Shown here in pieces: positions 8,217 to 15,261 of a DNA stretch of 64,000 nucleotides. The notes under the pieces were generated by a model. That model saw nothing but the letters and a program-made list of their open reading frames with translations. It made no database searches and was not told the DNA's origin. Position 1 is the first letter of the stretch. The number at the start of each line of letters is the position of its first letter. Position numbers and translations under genes: made by a program. Source of the DNA: JANWHV01 sp035534995 (GTDB taxonomy: Bacteria; Chloroflexota; UBA5177; JANWHV01); assembly GCA_035534995.1 (NCBI GenBank), contig DATLQX010000150.1:11811-75810 (forward strand). The letters run 5' to 3'.

Positions 8217-8450
8217 GGTTTCCTCCTCTTGCCTGGGCAATCCACCTGAGCACGCCTCGCTGTGTACAGTGAAGCTGACTGTGTTCTTTCCCAAGATACG
8301 TCATTGGCGAATCAGTCCGATCCGTCCGATCTTCACATAACCAACATTATCGGAAGTTGAATCGTGGGCTGCCGTCAGCCCGCCAGGCATTTGGACGCGC
8401 TACCCGCACTCTCGGCCCGCGATTGAGGATGGCCTACCGTGGAGAATGTG

Positions 8451-9371
8451 TCAGGCCGCGGCGGTCGAAGCCTTTACCGGTGGGCGCTCGGTCCCCGAAC
8501 CTTGGTAGGCCGGCGGGCCGTAGCGTAAACGCTGAAGCTGGTTGAGGACGCGGTGCAAGGAGTGATGCCCACTGGCCCGCCAGGCCATGAGGAGCGCGCA
8601 CAGCAAGGCAATCAGCACCACGACCTCAGCTCCCAGGGCATCACTGAGGAAGTGGTTGCCGGTCACGACCACGGTGGTCAGCATCACAAGCGGATAGATC
8701 AACCCAAGGACACGCATGATCCATGAACGAGAGGCCCAAAACAGGGTCACGCCCACGATGGTGGCCCAGGCGACGTGCACGCTCGGCATGGCGGCGTATT
8801 CATTGAAACTGAACGAGACCCCCAAGCCTCCCTTGCCGAAAATAGGATCCAGCATGTGGATCGGCCTGTATAAACGCGGCGGCGCCAAGGGGAAGGCCTC
8901 GTACAGGGCCACGGCCAGCAAGTTGGTAATGAGGAACACGTTCCGCACGAAGGTAAACAGCCCCCGGCGATAAAAGAATACCCAAAGCGCGAAGAAGATT
9001 GTAAACAAGATATGGCCCTGGCCGTAGAGAGCATCGGCAACCGGGCGCACTTGCTGCCAGCCTATTGCCTGCCCGAGGATCGTGTGGGTGTGGGTGAAAA
9101 AACTCTGGATGCCCGGCTCGATCCAGAAGCCATGGGCCATTTCAAAGCGCATGACCTCTCCGGCATGGACCACGCCGCTAGGTTCGTTGCCAAGAGGGTG
9201 CAGGGCATGGATGAAGTCGTCGCTCAGTTCCACCCCGGCAACGAGACCGACCTGGCCAATTAAATACAGCCAATCACGCCAGGTGGAGCGCCGTATGGGC
9301 TCCGGCAGGTGACATTCCGTACGATGACGGATGAGGCTGGAAACTCCAGCGGTCCGCTTCAAGGATACCAT
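8451..9371 (-). CDS. PAP2 family membrane phosphatase / inositolphosphotransferase-like
   Basis: A 306-residue polytopic membrane protein of the PAP2 superfamily, closest in look to the PAP2_3 (Aur1/Ipt1-like) branch. It has about six predicted helices, LAPPRLY near 162-168, AMPSVHVAW with His199 and GNHFLSD at 238-244 with His240 and Asp244, the expected catalytic residues for phosphate transfer. The usual first motif is weak. Such proteins dephosphorylate or transfer phospho-head groups of lipids such as phosphatidate or polyprenyl diphosphate. The substrate cannot be read from sequence. The ATG at 9371 lacks a strong ribosome site, so the start is uncertain by a few codons. It is divergent from the MarR gene. 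Confidence 0.78.
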   Translation of the reverse strand: MVSLKRTAGVSSLIRHRTECHLPEPIRRSTWRDWLYLIGQVGLVAGVELSDDFIHALHPLGNEPSGVVHAGEVMRFEMAHGFWIEPGIQSFFTHTHTILGQAIGWQQVRPVADALYGQGHILFTIFFALWVFFYRRGLFTFVRNVFLITNLLAVALYEAFPLAPPRLYRPIHMLDPIFGKGGLGVSFSFNEYAAMPSVHVAWATIVGVTLFWASRSWIMRVLGLIYPLVMLTTVVVTGNHFLSDALGAEVVVLIALLCALLMAWRASGHHSLHRVLNQLQRLRYGPPAYQGSGTERPPVKASTAAA

Positions 9372-9574
9372 TACTTACGCCCTTATCGCAGTATATGTAC
9401 ACCCTCGATGATGTTGAGCATAAATGCCATGCCGGCGGTGTTCGGGCGGCACCCCGCCCTCCCTGCCCCCGCCATGTTCGACCCTATCTACCGACAAGTA
9501 TACTCCGCCCGCTGGCAATCCGAAAATCGCCGGACCTCGCGCCAGGGGCACGTTCGAGGATTCCTAATCCTGTA

Positions 9575-9603
9575 TTGACCATACACCCAGATACCTTTAT
9601 AAT
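9575..9603 (+). promoter_or_regulatory. Sigma-70-type promoter of the MarR gene
   Basis: TTGACC at 9575-9580 and a perfect TATAAT at 9598-9603 are separated by exactly 17 bases. This is the best promoter match I found in the window. Transcription would start near 9610, upstream of the MarR-family coding region starting at 9632 or 9650. The site overlaps a 9-bp inverted repeat. Confidence 0.75.
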
Positions 9604-9615
9604 CAAGGTGTATGG
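9579..9615. promoter_or_regulatory. Inverted repeat overlapping the MarR promoter (candidate operator)
   Basis: CCATACACC at 9579-9587 and GGTGTATGG at 9607-9615 are perfect inverted 9-mers separated by 19 bases. One arm begins within the -35 element, the other covers the presumed transcription start. A dimeric repressor bound here would block RNA polymerase, which fits autoregulation by the adjacent MarR-type regulator. This is an inference; MarR dimers more often bind shorter, closer half-sites. Confidence 0.55.
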
Positions 9616-9649
9616 AGTAAGATTTGTTACGGTGACTGATAATTCCAGG

Positions 9650-10120
9650 ATGGCTGTTCTCACGGGGCAAACGCGCGGCGAACTGGTGGAGCGTTTCGTC
9701 TCCCTGCGCCCCAGGTTTAATCGTTGCCTGATCACCAAGGTGCTGCCACCCGACCTGCAAGCCGAAGTACGGTCCATTACCATTCATCAACTTGAGGCCC
9801 TGGATCGGCTTTATCCCCATGGTCTGACCATGGGCGCCCTGGCCCGTGCCCTGGAGATCACCGATGGAAGCGCGGCCGTCCTGTCTGACCGGCTGGTCAA
9901 GCAAGGTCTGGCGATCCGCCGTCCCGATGTCCGGGATCGCCGCGTAGTGTGGCTTGAACCGAGTGAGCACGCCCTGGCCTTGGTCCAGCGTTTTCGCGCC
10001 GTGGAGCGAGAGACCCTGGAATTCAATCTGCGAGTTCTTGACGATCAGGAATTGAGCACCCTCATCGAATTGATCGAAAAAGTCGCGACCCGATTTCCGC
10101 GATCGGAGTGTTCTCGGTAA
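9650..10120 (+). CDS. MarR family transcriptional regulator
   Basis: A 156-residue winged helix-turn-helix protein. The DNA-binding part includes ITIHQLEALDRLYPHG, LTMGALARALEITDGSAAVLSDRLVKQGLAIR and the wing DVRDRRVVWLEP, matching the MarR pattern in which the DxRD-type wing contacts DNA. Helices at both ends would form the dimer interface. The frame is open far upstream, but the promoter at 9575-9603 restricts the start to GTG 9632 or ATG 9650; I give the ATG. The regulator probably controls itself and perhaps the divergent PAP2 gene or the membrane protein gene that follows. The ligand is unknown. Confidence 0.85.
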   Translation: MAVLTGQTRGELVERFVSLRPRFNRCLITKVLPPDLQAEVRSITIHQLEALDRLYPHGLTMGALARALEITDGSAAVLSDRLVKQGLAIRRPDVRDRRVVWLEPSEHALALVQRFRAVERETLEFNLRVLDDQELSTLIELIEKVATRFPRSECSR

Positions 10121-10189
10121 GAGGTTCCACGCCCGCGATCCGTCTACCCGAACTTCCACTAGGCGCCGTGTCCTGCTACCATTTCGCGG

Positions 10190-11728
10190 GTGCCATCACC
10201 TGTTCTCTCCCCCGCCTTTAGTGAGCGAGCCGTGCCGCGCGGCAACCGCTCACTGGTACTTTGGCTGAGCCTGTTTGTGTTCCTCCTGTACCTTCTGAGT
10301 GCTGGGAGTAACTTCGCCAGTGGTGACTCACTATCCGAACTGCGGGTAAGCCAAAGCCTGGTCAATCATGGAGGATTCGATGTACCCATCGTCGCTCCTC
10401 ACACTACGTGCGCGGGTTGGGGTTGTCGGGGGCTGAACGGCCGCTACTTCGCCAGCCACGGGATCGGGTTCTCGCTCTTTCTCCTACCGTTCTATGGTCT
10501 GGCCCGGGCGGTGATGGACCTAGTTCCCTCCCCTCGCTGCGCGACCTGGGATTCCTGTCTACCCATTCATCTGATCAGTTGGAGCAATTGCCTGCTCGCC
10601 GCGTTGACCGTGACACTGTTATGTAGCCTCTGCCTGGACCTCGGCTACCGCCGGCGACGGGCTGTATTTGTGGCCTTGCTTTATGGTTTCGGCACCCTCG
10701 CCTGGCCATATGCTCGCTTTGCCTTCGATGTGACGCCCACGGCGCTGCTGCTCCTGGCCTGCTTCCGCCAGGCGCTACTGGGCGCCGAGACGTTAAGTGG
10801 TACCCGGAGGTGGTGGTACGCGGGAATCCTCGCCGCCCTCGCGGTTCTGGTTCGTTTGCCTACCATACTGGCGCTGGTGCCGGTGGCCGTATGGGCGGTG
10901 CTGGCGCTCTCCGATCGTCCCGCCACTCGCCGGCGCCGCCTGGTGGCGTTTTCGCTGCCCGTCGCGGCCTCCCTGGCGTTTTCAGCCTGGTACAACCTGG
11001 TCCGATTTGGCGACATCCTCAACGACGGGCATGCCGCGAACGCCGCCGACCACCTGCTGCTGCATCCCTGGGTGGGTGTTTTCGGCATGACTCTCAGTCC
11101 CGGAAAGGGCCTCCTATGGTATAGTCCCACTCTTCTCTTCGCGCTGGTCGCCCTACCGCGTTTCCATGCCCGGCATAGGGAGCCGGCCCGTGTGGCCCTC
11201 GCGATGGCGTTGCTCTCGCTTGTTCCCTATCTCTTCGTACCCGACTGGTATGGAGGCGATGCTTGGGGCCCACGCTTTGTGCTCCCAGTCCTGCCGCTCC
11301 TCATGCTGCCCGCCGTGGAGTGTCCACCCATCCTCCTGGCGACCTGGCGGCGGAGCGTGGCAGCTGCCCTGATCATCCTCTGGTCGCTCATCATGCAAGC
11401 CAGCGGCCAGTTGGTGAGTTATCCCTTGCGGCTGAGGGCGGCGGCGCGGGCGGGTATCTCGCCGACCCAACTGGCCTGGGATCCCCGTCACTCGCCAGTT
11501 CTGGACCAGCTTGGCACCCTGATCACCTATATCGTGCATCCCGGCTGGGCGGCCATGTCGACGGCGCGGGCTCAATCGTTTGATGTGTGGTGGCTTAACC
11601 TATGGCGTAACGACGGGCTACCCCGGATGCCGGTCCTCATGGCCGCCCTGGTGGTTCTGGCGCTTGCTCTCCCCACCGGAAGCCGCCTGGCTCGTGAGGT
11701 ACGCCGGCCAGCCGACCATGGACCTTAA
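10190..11728 (+). CDS. Polytopic membrane protein, GT-C glycosyltransferase-like
   Basis: A 512-residue integral membrane protein with around ten to twelve hydrophobic segments, in the style of dolichyl-phosphate-mannose/ArnT-type GT-C transferases. After the first helix it has SGDSLSELRVSQSLVNHG, comparable in position to the acidic first-loop motif of such enzymes, then large loops with YFASHGIGFSLFLLPFYG. The identity of the sugar donor and acceptor cannot be read. It starts with GTG at 10190; a somewhat later start is possible. It follows the MarR gene by 69 bases. Many Chloroflexota carry uncharacterised proteins of this kind. Confidence 0.6.
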   Translation: MPSPVLSPAFSERAVPRGNRSLVLWLSLFVFLLYLLSAGSNFASGDSLSELRVSQSLVNHGGFDVPIVAPHTTCAGWGCRGLNGRYFASHGIGFSLFLLPFYGLARAVMDLVPSPRCATWDSCLPIHLISWSNCLLAALTVTLLCSLCLDLGYRRRRAVFVALLYGFGTLAWPYARFAFDVTPTALLLLACFRQALLGAETLSGTRRWWYAGILAALAVLVRLPTILALVPVAVWAVLALSDRPATRRRRLVAFSLPVAASLAFSAWYNLVRFGDILNDGHAANAADHLLLHPWVGVFGMTLSPGKGLLWYSPTLLFALVALPRFHARHREPARVALAMALLSLVPYLFVPDWYGGDAWGPRFVLPVLPLLMLPAVECPPILLATWRRSVAAALIILWSLIMQASGQLVSYPLRLRAAARAGISPTQLAWDPRHSPVLDQLGTLITYIVHPGWAAMSTARAQSFDVWWLNLWRNDGLPRMPVLMAALVVLALALPTGSRLAREVRRPADHGP

Positions 11729-12062
11729 GTAGAGGCATTTTGCCGGCCTGATCCGCCGCGACAAGGGAACGGTGCACGAGCCGCTTGCCAAAGAGCCTTC
11801 TGGCACGGTATTCTTGCGAACGTCGTGTGGCTGCGTCCAGCGAATGCCGGCACCGTGCGTTTCACAGAGTTTGTGAACGGAATGAGGCCCGCATCGCCAA
11901 GCAAAAGCCCGCTTGACCAGGGCCGGCGCCCTGAACCAAATGCCAGGTTTACGTTATGACAAGTTTCTAGATACGCGAATGACCGGCGCTGGCCGGCCAT
12001 TCGCGTATCTAGGGCCAGCAGCCGGTCAATGCTGATCGGCGGTGGGGGAGGCAGACGGACAG
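11729..12062. other. Non-coding stretch before the pyrophosphatase gene
   Basis: About 330 bases with no supportable gene on either strand. Short frames here have no ribosome site and no recognisable product. Its only striking content is the long perfect inverted repeat at 11967-12012. I see no clear promoter hexamers, no tRNA and no transposon relic. The region presumably holds the promoter and leader of the downstream gene. Confidence 0.5.
11967..12012. repeat. Perfect 15-bp inverted repeat with inner CCGG pair
   Basis: CTAGATACGCGAATG at 11967-11981 is repeated exactly in inverted orientation at 11998-12012. Between them an A/C mismatch is followed by CCGG on each side and a 6-base loop, so an RNA hairpin of about 19 base pairs could form. 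It ends 50 bases before the pyrophosphatase start. No T tract follows, so it is more likely a leader structure or a protein-binding palindrome than a terminator. Confidence 0.6.
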
Positions 12063-14210
12063 ATGGATAGCTGGGGACCATGGTTCGCTCTCGTGTGCGC
12101 GCTTGCCGCCGTCGTGGCGGGCGCCCTGCTGGTCCAGTGGGTGCTCAAACAGGACGAAGGCAATACGCGCATGATCGACATCGCGAAAGCGGTGCAAGAG
12201 GGCGCGGCCGCCTATCTTAACCGGCAGTATCGAACCATCGCCGCCGTCGCCGTGGTCGTCGCCGTGGCCTTGATTTTCAGCCGCAGCGGCAACACGTCCG
12301 AAGGGCTCAAGTACATGGTCTGTTTCCTGGTCGGCGCCATATTTTCGGCCGCCGCCGGCTACATTGGCATGAACGTCGCGGTACGGAGCAATCTACGAAC
12401 GGCGCAGGCCGCCACCCACGGCCTGAACAGTGCTCTCCAGCTTGCCTTCCGTGGCGGTTCAGTGACTGGGCTTTTGGTGGTCGGGCTGGGACTGGCCGGC
12501 GTCACCAGCCTCTATAAGATCTATGGCGACCCGACGGTCCTGGTTGCCTTCGGCTTTGGCGGCAGCCTGATCAGTGTCTTTGCCCGCCTGGGCGGCGGCA
12601 TCTATACCAAGGCCGCCGACGTGGGCGCCGATCTGGTGGGGAAGGTTGAGGTTGGGATCCCCGAGGACGATCCGCGGAACCCGGCGGTGATCGCGGATAA
12701 CGTGGGCGATAACGTGGGCGATTGCGCCGGCATGGCCGCCGATCTGTTCGAAACCTATGCAATCACCTTGCTCGCCCCCATGGTCCTGGGGGCACTGCTG
12801 TTCGGAAAAACCTCCGCTCTCTACCTGGCCGCTTCTCCGACCGTGCAAAGCCAGCTCACCACTATTCACAATCAGCTGATTACCCTCCCCCTGGTCCTGG
12901 GCGGGATCTCGATTCTGGCCTCGATTATCGGTATCTTCTTCGTGAGGGTGCCCGCCGGCTCGAAGGCGATCATGAGCGCTATGTATCGAGGCACGATCGT
13001 GACCGCCGTGCTCGCGGCCCTCGCCTACATACCGGTCTTTTTCGGCCTGCTCCCCCACCTCGACCGCTTAAACGCGGCGGCGGCCCACGCGGGCTCATCG
13101 CTAAACTTGAGCAGTTGGGGCCTGTATGTGTGCGCCTTGGTGGGTCTGGCGATCACCGGCATTTTGGTGGTGGTCACCGATTACTACACCGCGTCCGGCT
13201 TCCGTCCGGTGAAAACCATTGCCCGCGCCTCCCTTACCGGCCATGCCACCAATATCATCAGCGGCCTAGCGATGGGCCTGGAGGCCACGGCGATCCCGGT
13301 GACCGTGATCGCGGCCGGAATCTGGATTTCCTATGCCGTGGTGGGGAGCCTCTACGGGGTGGCCGTGGCCGCCACCGCCATGCTTTCGATGGCGGGGATC
13401 ATCGTGGCCGTGGACTCCTATGGTCCCATCACCGACAATGCCGGGGGGATCGCCGAGATGGCGGAGCTGCCCGAGGGCATTCGCACGATCACCGATGCCC
13501 TGGACTCGGTGGGCAACACCACCAAGGCGGTCACCAAGGGCTATGCCATCGGCTCCGCCGCCCTCGCCGCGCTGGTGCTGTTCGCATCGTTCCAGCAAGA
13601 ACTGCCTAAGGCCCTGGCGCCTAACGGTATACATGCCCTGGCTTTTCAATTGACCAACTACAAGGTGATCGTGGGTTTGTTCATCGGCGGTATCCTGCCC
13701 AATATCTTCGCCTCGCTCAGCATGCAAGCAGTGGGCCGGGCGGGGGGTCAGGTGGTGTCCGAGGTGCGCCGGCAGTTCAAGGAAAAGCCGGGGATCATGG
13801 CCGGGACTGATCGTCCCGACTATGCCCGCTGCGTGGACATCGTGACCAGATCCGCTTTGCGAGAAATGGTTGCCCCTGCCCTGGTACCTGTCTTGACCCC
13901 AGTCGTGGTAGGCTTCGTCCTGGGCCCCGAGGCCCTGGGCGCCACCCTGGTCGGCAGCATCATCGTCGGGGTGTTCATGGCCATCGCCATGACGAGCGGC
14001 GGCGGCGCCTGGGACAACGCCAAGAAGTTTATCGAGGAAGGCAACTACGGAGGCAAGGGGTCCGACGCCCATGCCGCTGGGGTGACGGGCGACACGGTTG
14101 GCGACCCCTATAAGGACACGGCGGGCCCGGCGATCAACCCAATGATCAAGGTGTTGAATATCGTGGCGGTGTTGATCGCTCCACTGCTGGCGAATTATCT
14201 GATCAAATAG
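12063..14210 (+). CDS. hppA: K+-independent H+-translocating membrane pyrophosphatase
   Basis: Couples hydrolysis of pyrophosphate to proton pumping across the cytoplasmic membrane. The 715-residue protein has the expected length and about 16 membrane segments. The catalytic DNVGDNVGDCAGMAADLFE region lies near 211-229, and a late loop carries GVTGDTVGDPYKDTAGPAINP. The subtype follows from GNTTKA with Lys488: K+-independent enzymes have Lys here, K+-dependent ones Ala, so this should be the K+-independent type. ATG 12063 is preferred to an upstream in-frame GTG at 12042. It would recycle pyrophosphate released by anabolic reactions, including the sugar-nucleotide synthesis encoded nearby. 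Confidence 0.94.
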   Translation: MDSWGPWFALVCALAAVVAGALLVQWVLKQDEGNTRMIDIAKAVQEGAAAYLNRQYRTIAAVAVVVAVALIFSRSGNTSEGLKYMVCFLVGAIFSAAAGYIGMNVAVRSNLRTAQAATHGLNSALQLAFRGGSVTGLLVVGLGLAGVTSLYKIYGDPTVLVAFGFGGSLISVFARLGGGIYTKAADVGADLVGKVEVGIPEDDPRNPAVIADNVGDNVGDCAGMAADLFETYAITLLAPMVLGALLFGKTSALYLAASPTVQSQLTTIHNQLITLPLVLGGISILASIIGIFFVRVPAGSKAIMSAMYRGTIVTAVLAALAYIPVFFGLLPHLDRLNAAAAHAGSSLNLSSWGLYVCALVGLAITGILVVVTDYYTASGFRPVKTIARASLTGHATNIISGLAMGLEATAIPVTVIAAGIWISYAVVGSLYGVAVAATAMLSMAGIIVAVDSYGPITDNAGGIAEMAELPEGIRTITDALDSVGNTTKAVTKGYAIGSAALAALVLFASFQQELPKALAPNGIHALAFQLTNYKVIVGLFIGGILPNIFASLSMQAVGRAGGQVVSEVRRQFKEKPGIMAGTDRPDYARCVDIVTRSALREMVAPALVPVLTPVVVGFVLGPEALGATLVGSIIVGVFMAIAMTSGGGAWDNAKKFIEEGNYGGKGSDAHAAGVTGDTVGDPYKDTAGPAINPMIKVLNIVAVLIAPLLANYLIK

Positions 14211-14269
14211 AGGGACATTATGCTTCGTTGCCTTCGGGAGCCAGGCCGGCGCCCTCGACCGGGGCGTTC

Positions 14270-15247
14270 ATGAAGGCTTTGGTCACCGGCGGGGCTGGGT
14301 TTATCGGCTCGCACCTGGTGGATGCGCTGCTCGCGGAAGGTCATCAGGTGTGCGTTTTGGATGATTTTTCCACGGGAAAGCGCGCGAACCTGACCCCGCA
14401 TTCGCAGTTGACCATCCTGGAAGGCTCGGTGACCGATCCGCGCCTCGTGGCGATGGCGATTGAGGACTGCCAGGCGGTCTACCACCTGGCGGCCGCGATA
14501 GGGGTGCGCTACGTGATGGACGACGCTCTCTCTGGGATCGCGGTCAACGTCCGTGGGACCGAGGAGGTGCTGGCCGCGTCCGCGCGAGCCGGAGCCCGCG
14601 TGGTGATCGCCTCCTCCTCCGAGGTGTACGGCAAGGGGAGGAGCGGCGCGGATTGGCAACCATTCCGCGAGGATGGCGATAGCATCATCGGTCCAACCCA
14701 TATCACCCGCTGGTGGTACGCACTGGCAAAGGGTTTGGACGAACATCTGGCCTTTGCCTATCATCGTCAGCGTGGGCTGCCGGTGTCCGCCGTCCGCTAC
14801 TTCAACATTTACGGTCCCCGCTGCGATCCGGGAGGCTACGGGGTGCTGGCCCGCTTTATCAGCCAGGCGCTGAAAACGGAGCCCGTGACGGTGTTCGGCG
14901 ATGGCGAGCAAACCCGAAGCTTCACCTACGTGGCCGATGCCGTGCGGGCCACGGTACTGGCCGGCACGCACCCGGCCGCCATTGGCGAGGCATTCAACGT
15001 GGGATCAGGGGCCGAGATGAGCATCAACGCGGCGGCGGCGGCGGTCCTCCGCTTGACCAACAGTCCGTCCGCGATACACTATCTGAAGCATGTGGATGTA
15101 TTTGGCGGCAATTTCGAGGACACGCGCCGTCGAGTACCGGACATCGCGAAGGCCGCGCGCCTGTTGGGTTTCACCGCCCGCGTGGATATTGTCGAAGGGA
15201 TTCGCCGCACCGTGGATTGGTGGAGAGCGGATGCCCGCCTAACCTAA
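14270..15247 (+). CDS. NAD-dependent epimerase/dehydratase (extended SDR)
   Basis: A 325-residue extended short-chain dehydrogenase acting on nucleotide sugars. It has the Rossmann motif GGAGFIGS at 7-14, the catalytic Tyr150 and Lys154 in YALAK, SSSEVYGKG at the catalytic Ser region, and RYFNIYGPRCDPGGYGVLARFI plus FTYVADAVRA in the substrate domain. The family includes UDP-glucose 4-epimerase and UDP-glucuronate decarboxylase; the exact reaction is not determined by these motifs. ATG 14270 fits the family N-terminus. It lies 15 bases before the O-antigen-ligase-like gene, suggesting they share a role in polysaccharide synthesis. Confidence 0.85.
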   Translation: MKALVTGGAGFIGSHLVDALLAEGHQVCVLDDFSTGKRANLTPHSQLTILEGSVTDPRLVAMAIEDCQAVYHLAAAIGVRYVMDDALSGIAVNVRGTEEVLAASARAGARVVIASSSEVYGKGRSGADWQPFREDGDSIIGPTHITRWWYALAKGLDEHLAFAYHRQRGLPVSAVRYFNIYGPRCDPGGYGVLARFISQALKTEPVTVFGDGEQTRSFTYVADAVRATVLAGTHPAAIGEAFNVGSGAEMSINAAAAAVLRLTNSPSAIHYLKHVDVFGGNFEDTRRRVPDIAKAARLLGFTARVDIVEGIRRTVDWWRADARLT

Positions 15248-15261
15248 GGGCGGAGAGCCTC

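Noticed and set aside
13266..14072. Open frame of 268 codons opposite hppA
   Set aside because: His/Gly-rich composition typical of the antisense of a membrane protein gene; no domain or ribosome site.
14713..15261. N-terminal extension of the ligase-like gene inside the epimerase gene
   Set aside because: The extension is Arg/Gly-rich out-of-frame translation of the epimerase; a good ribosome site precedes ATG 15262.
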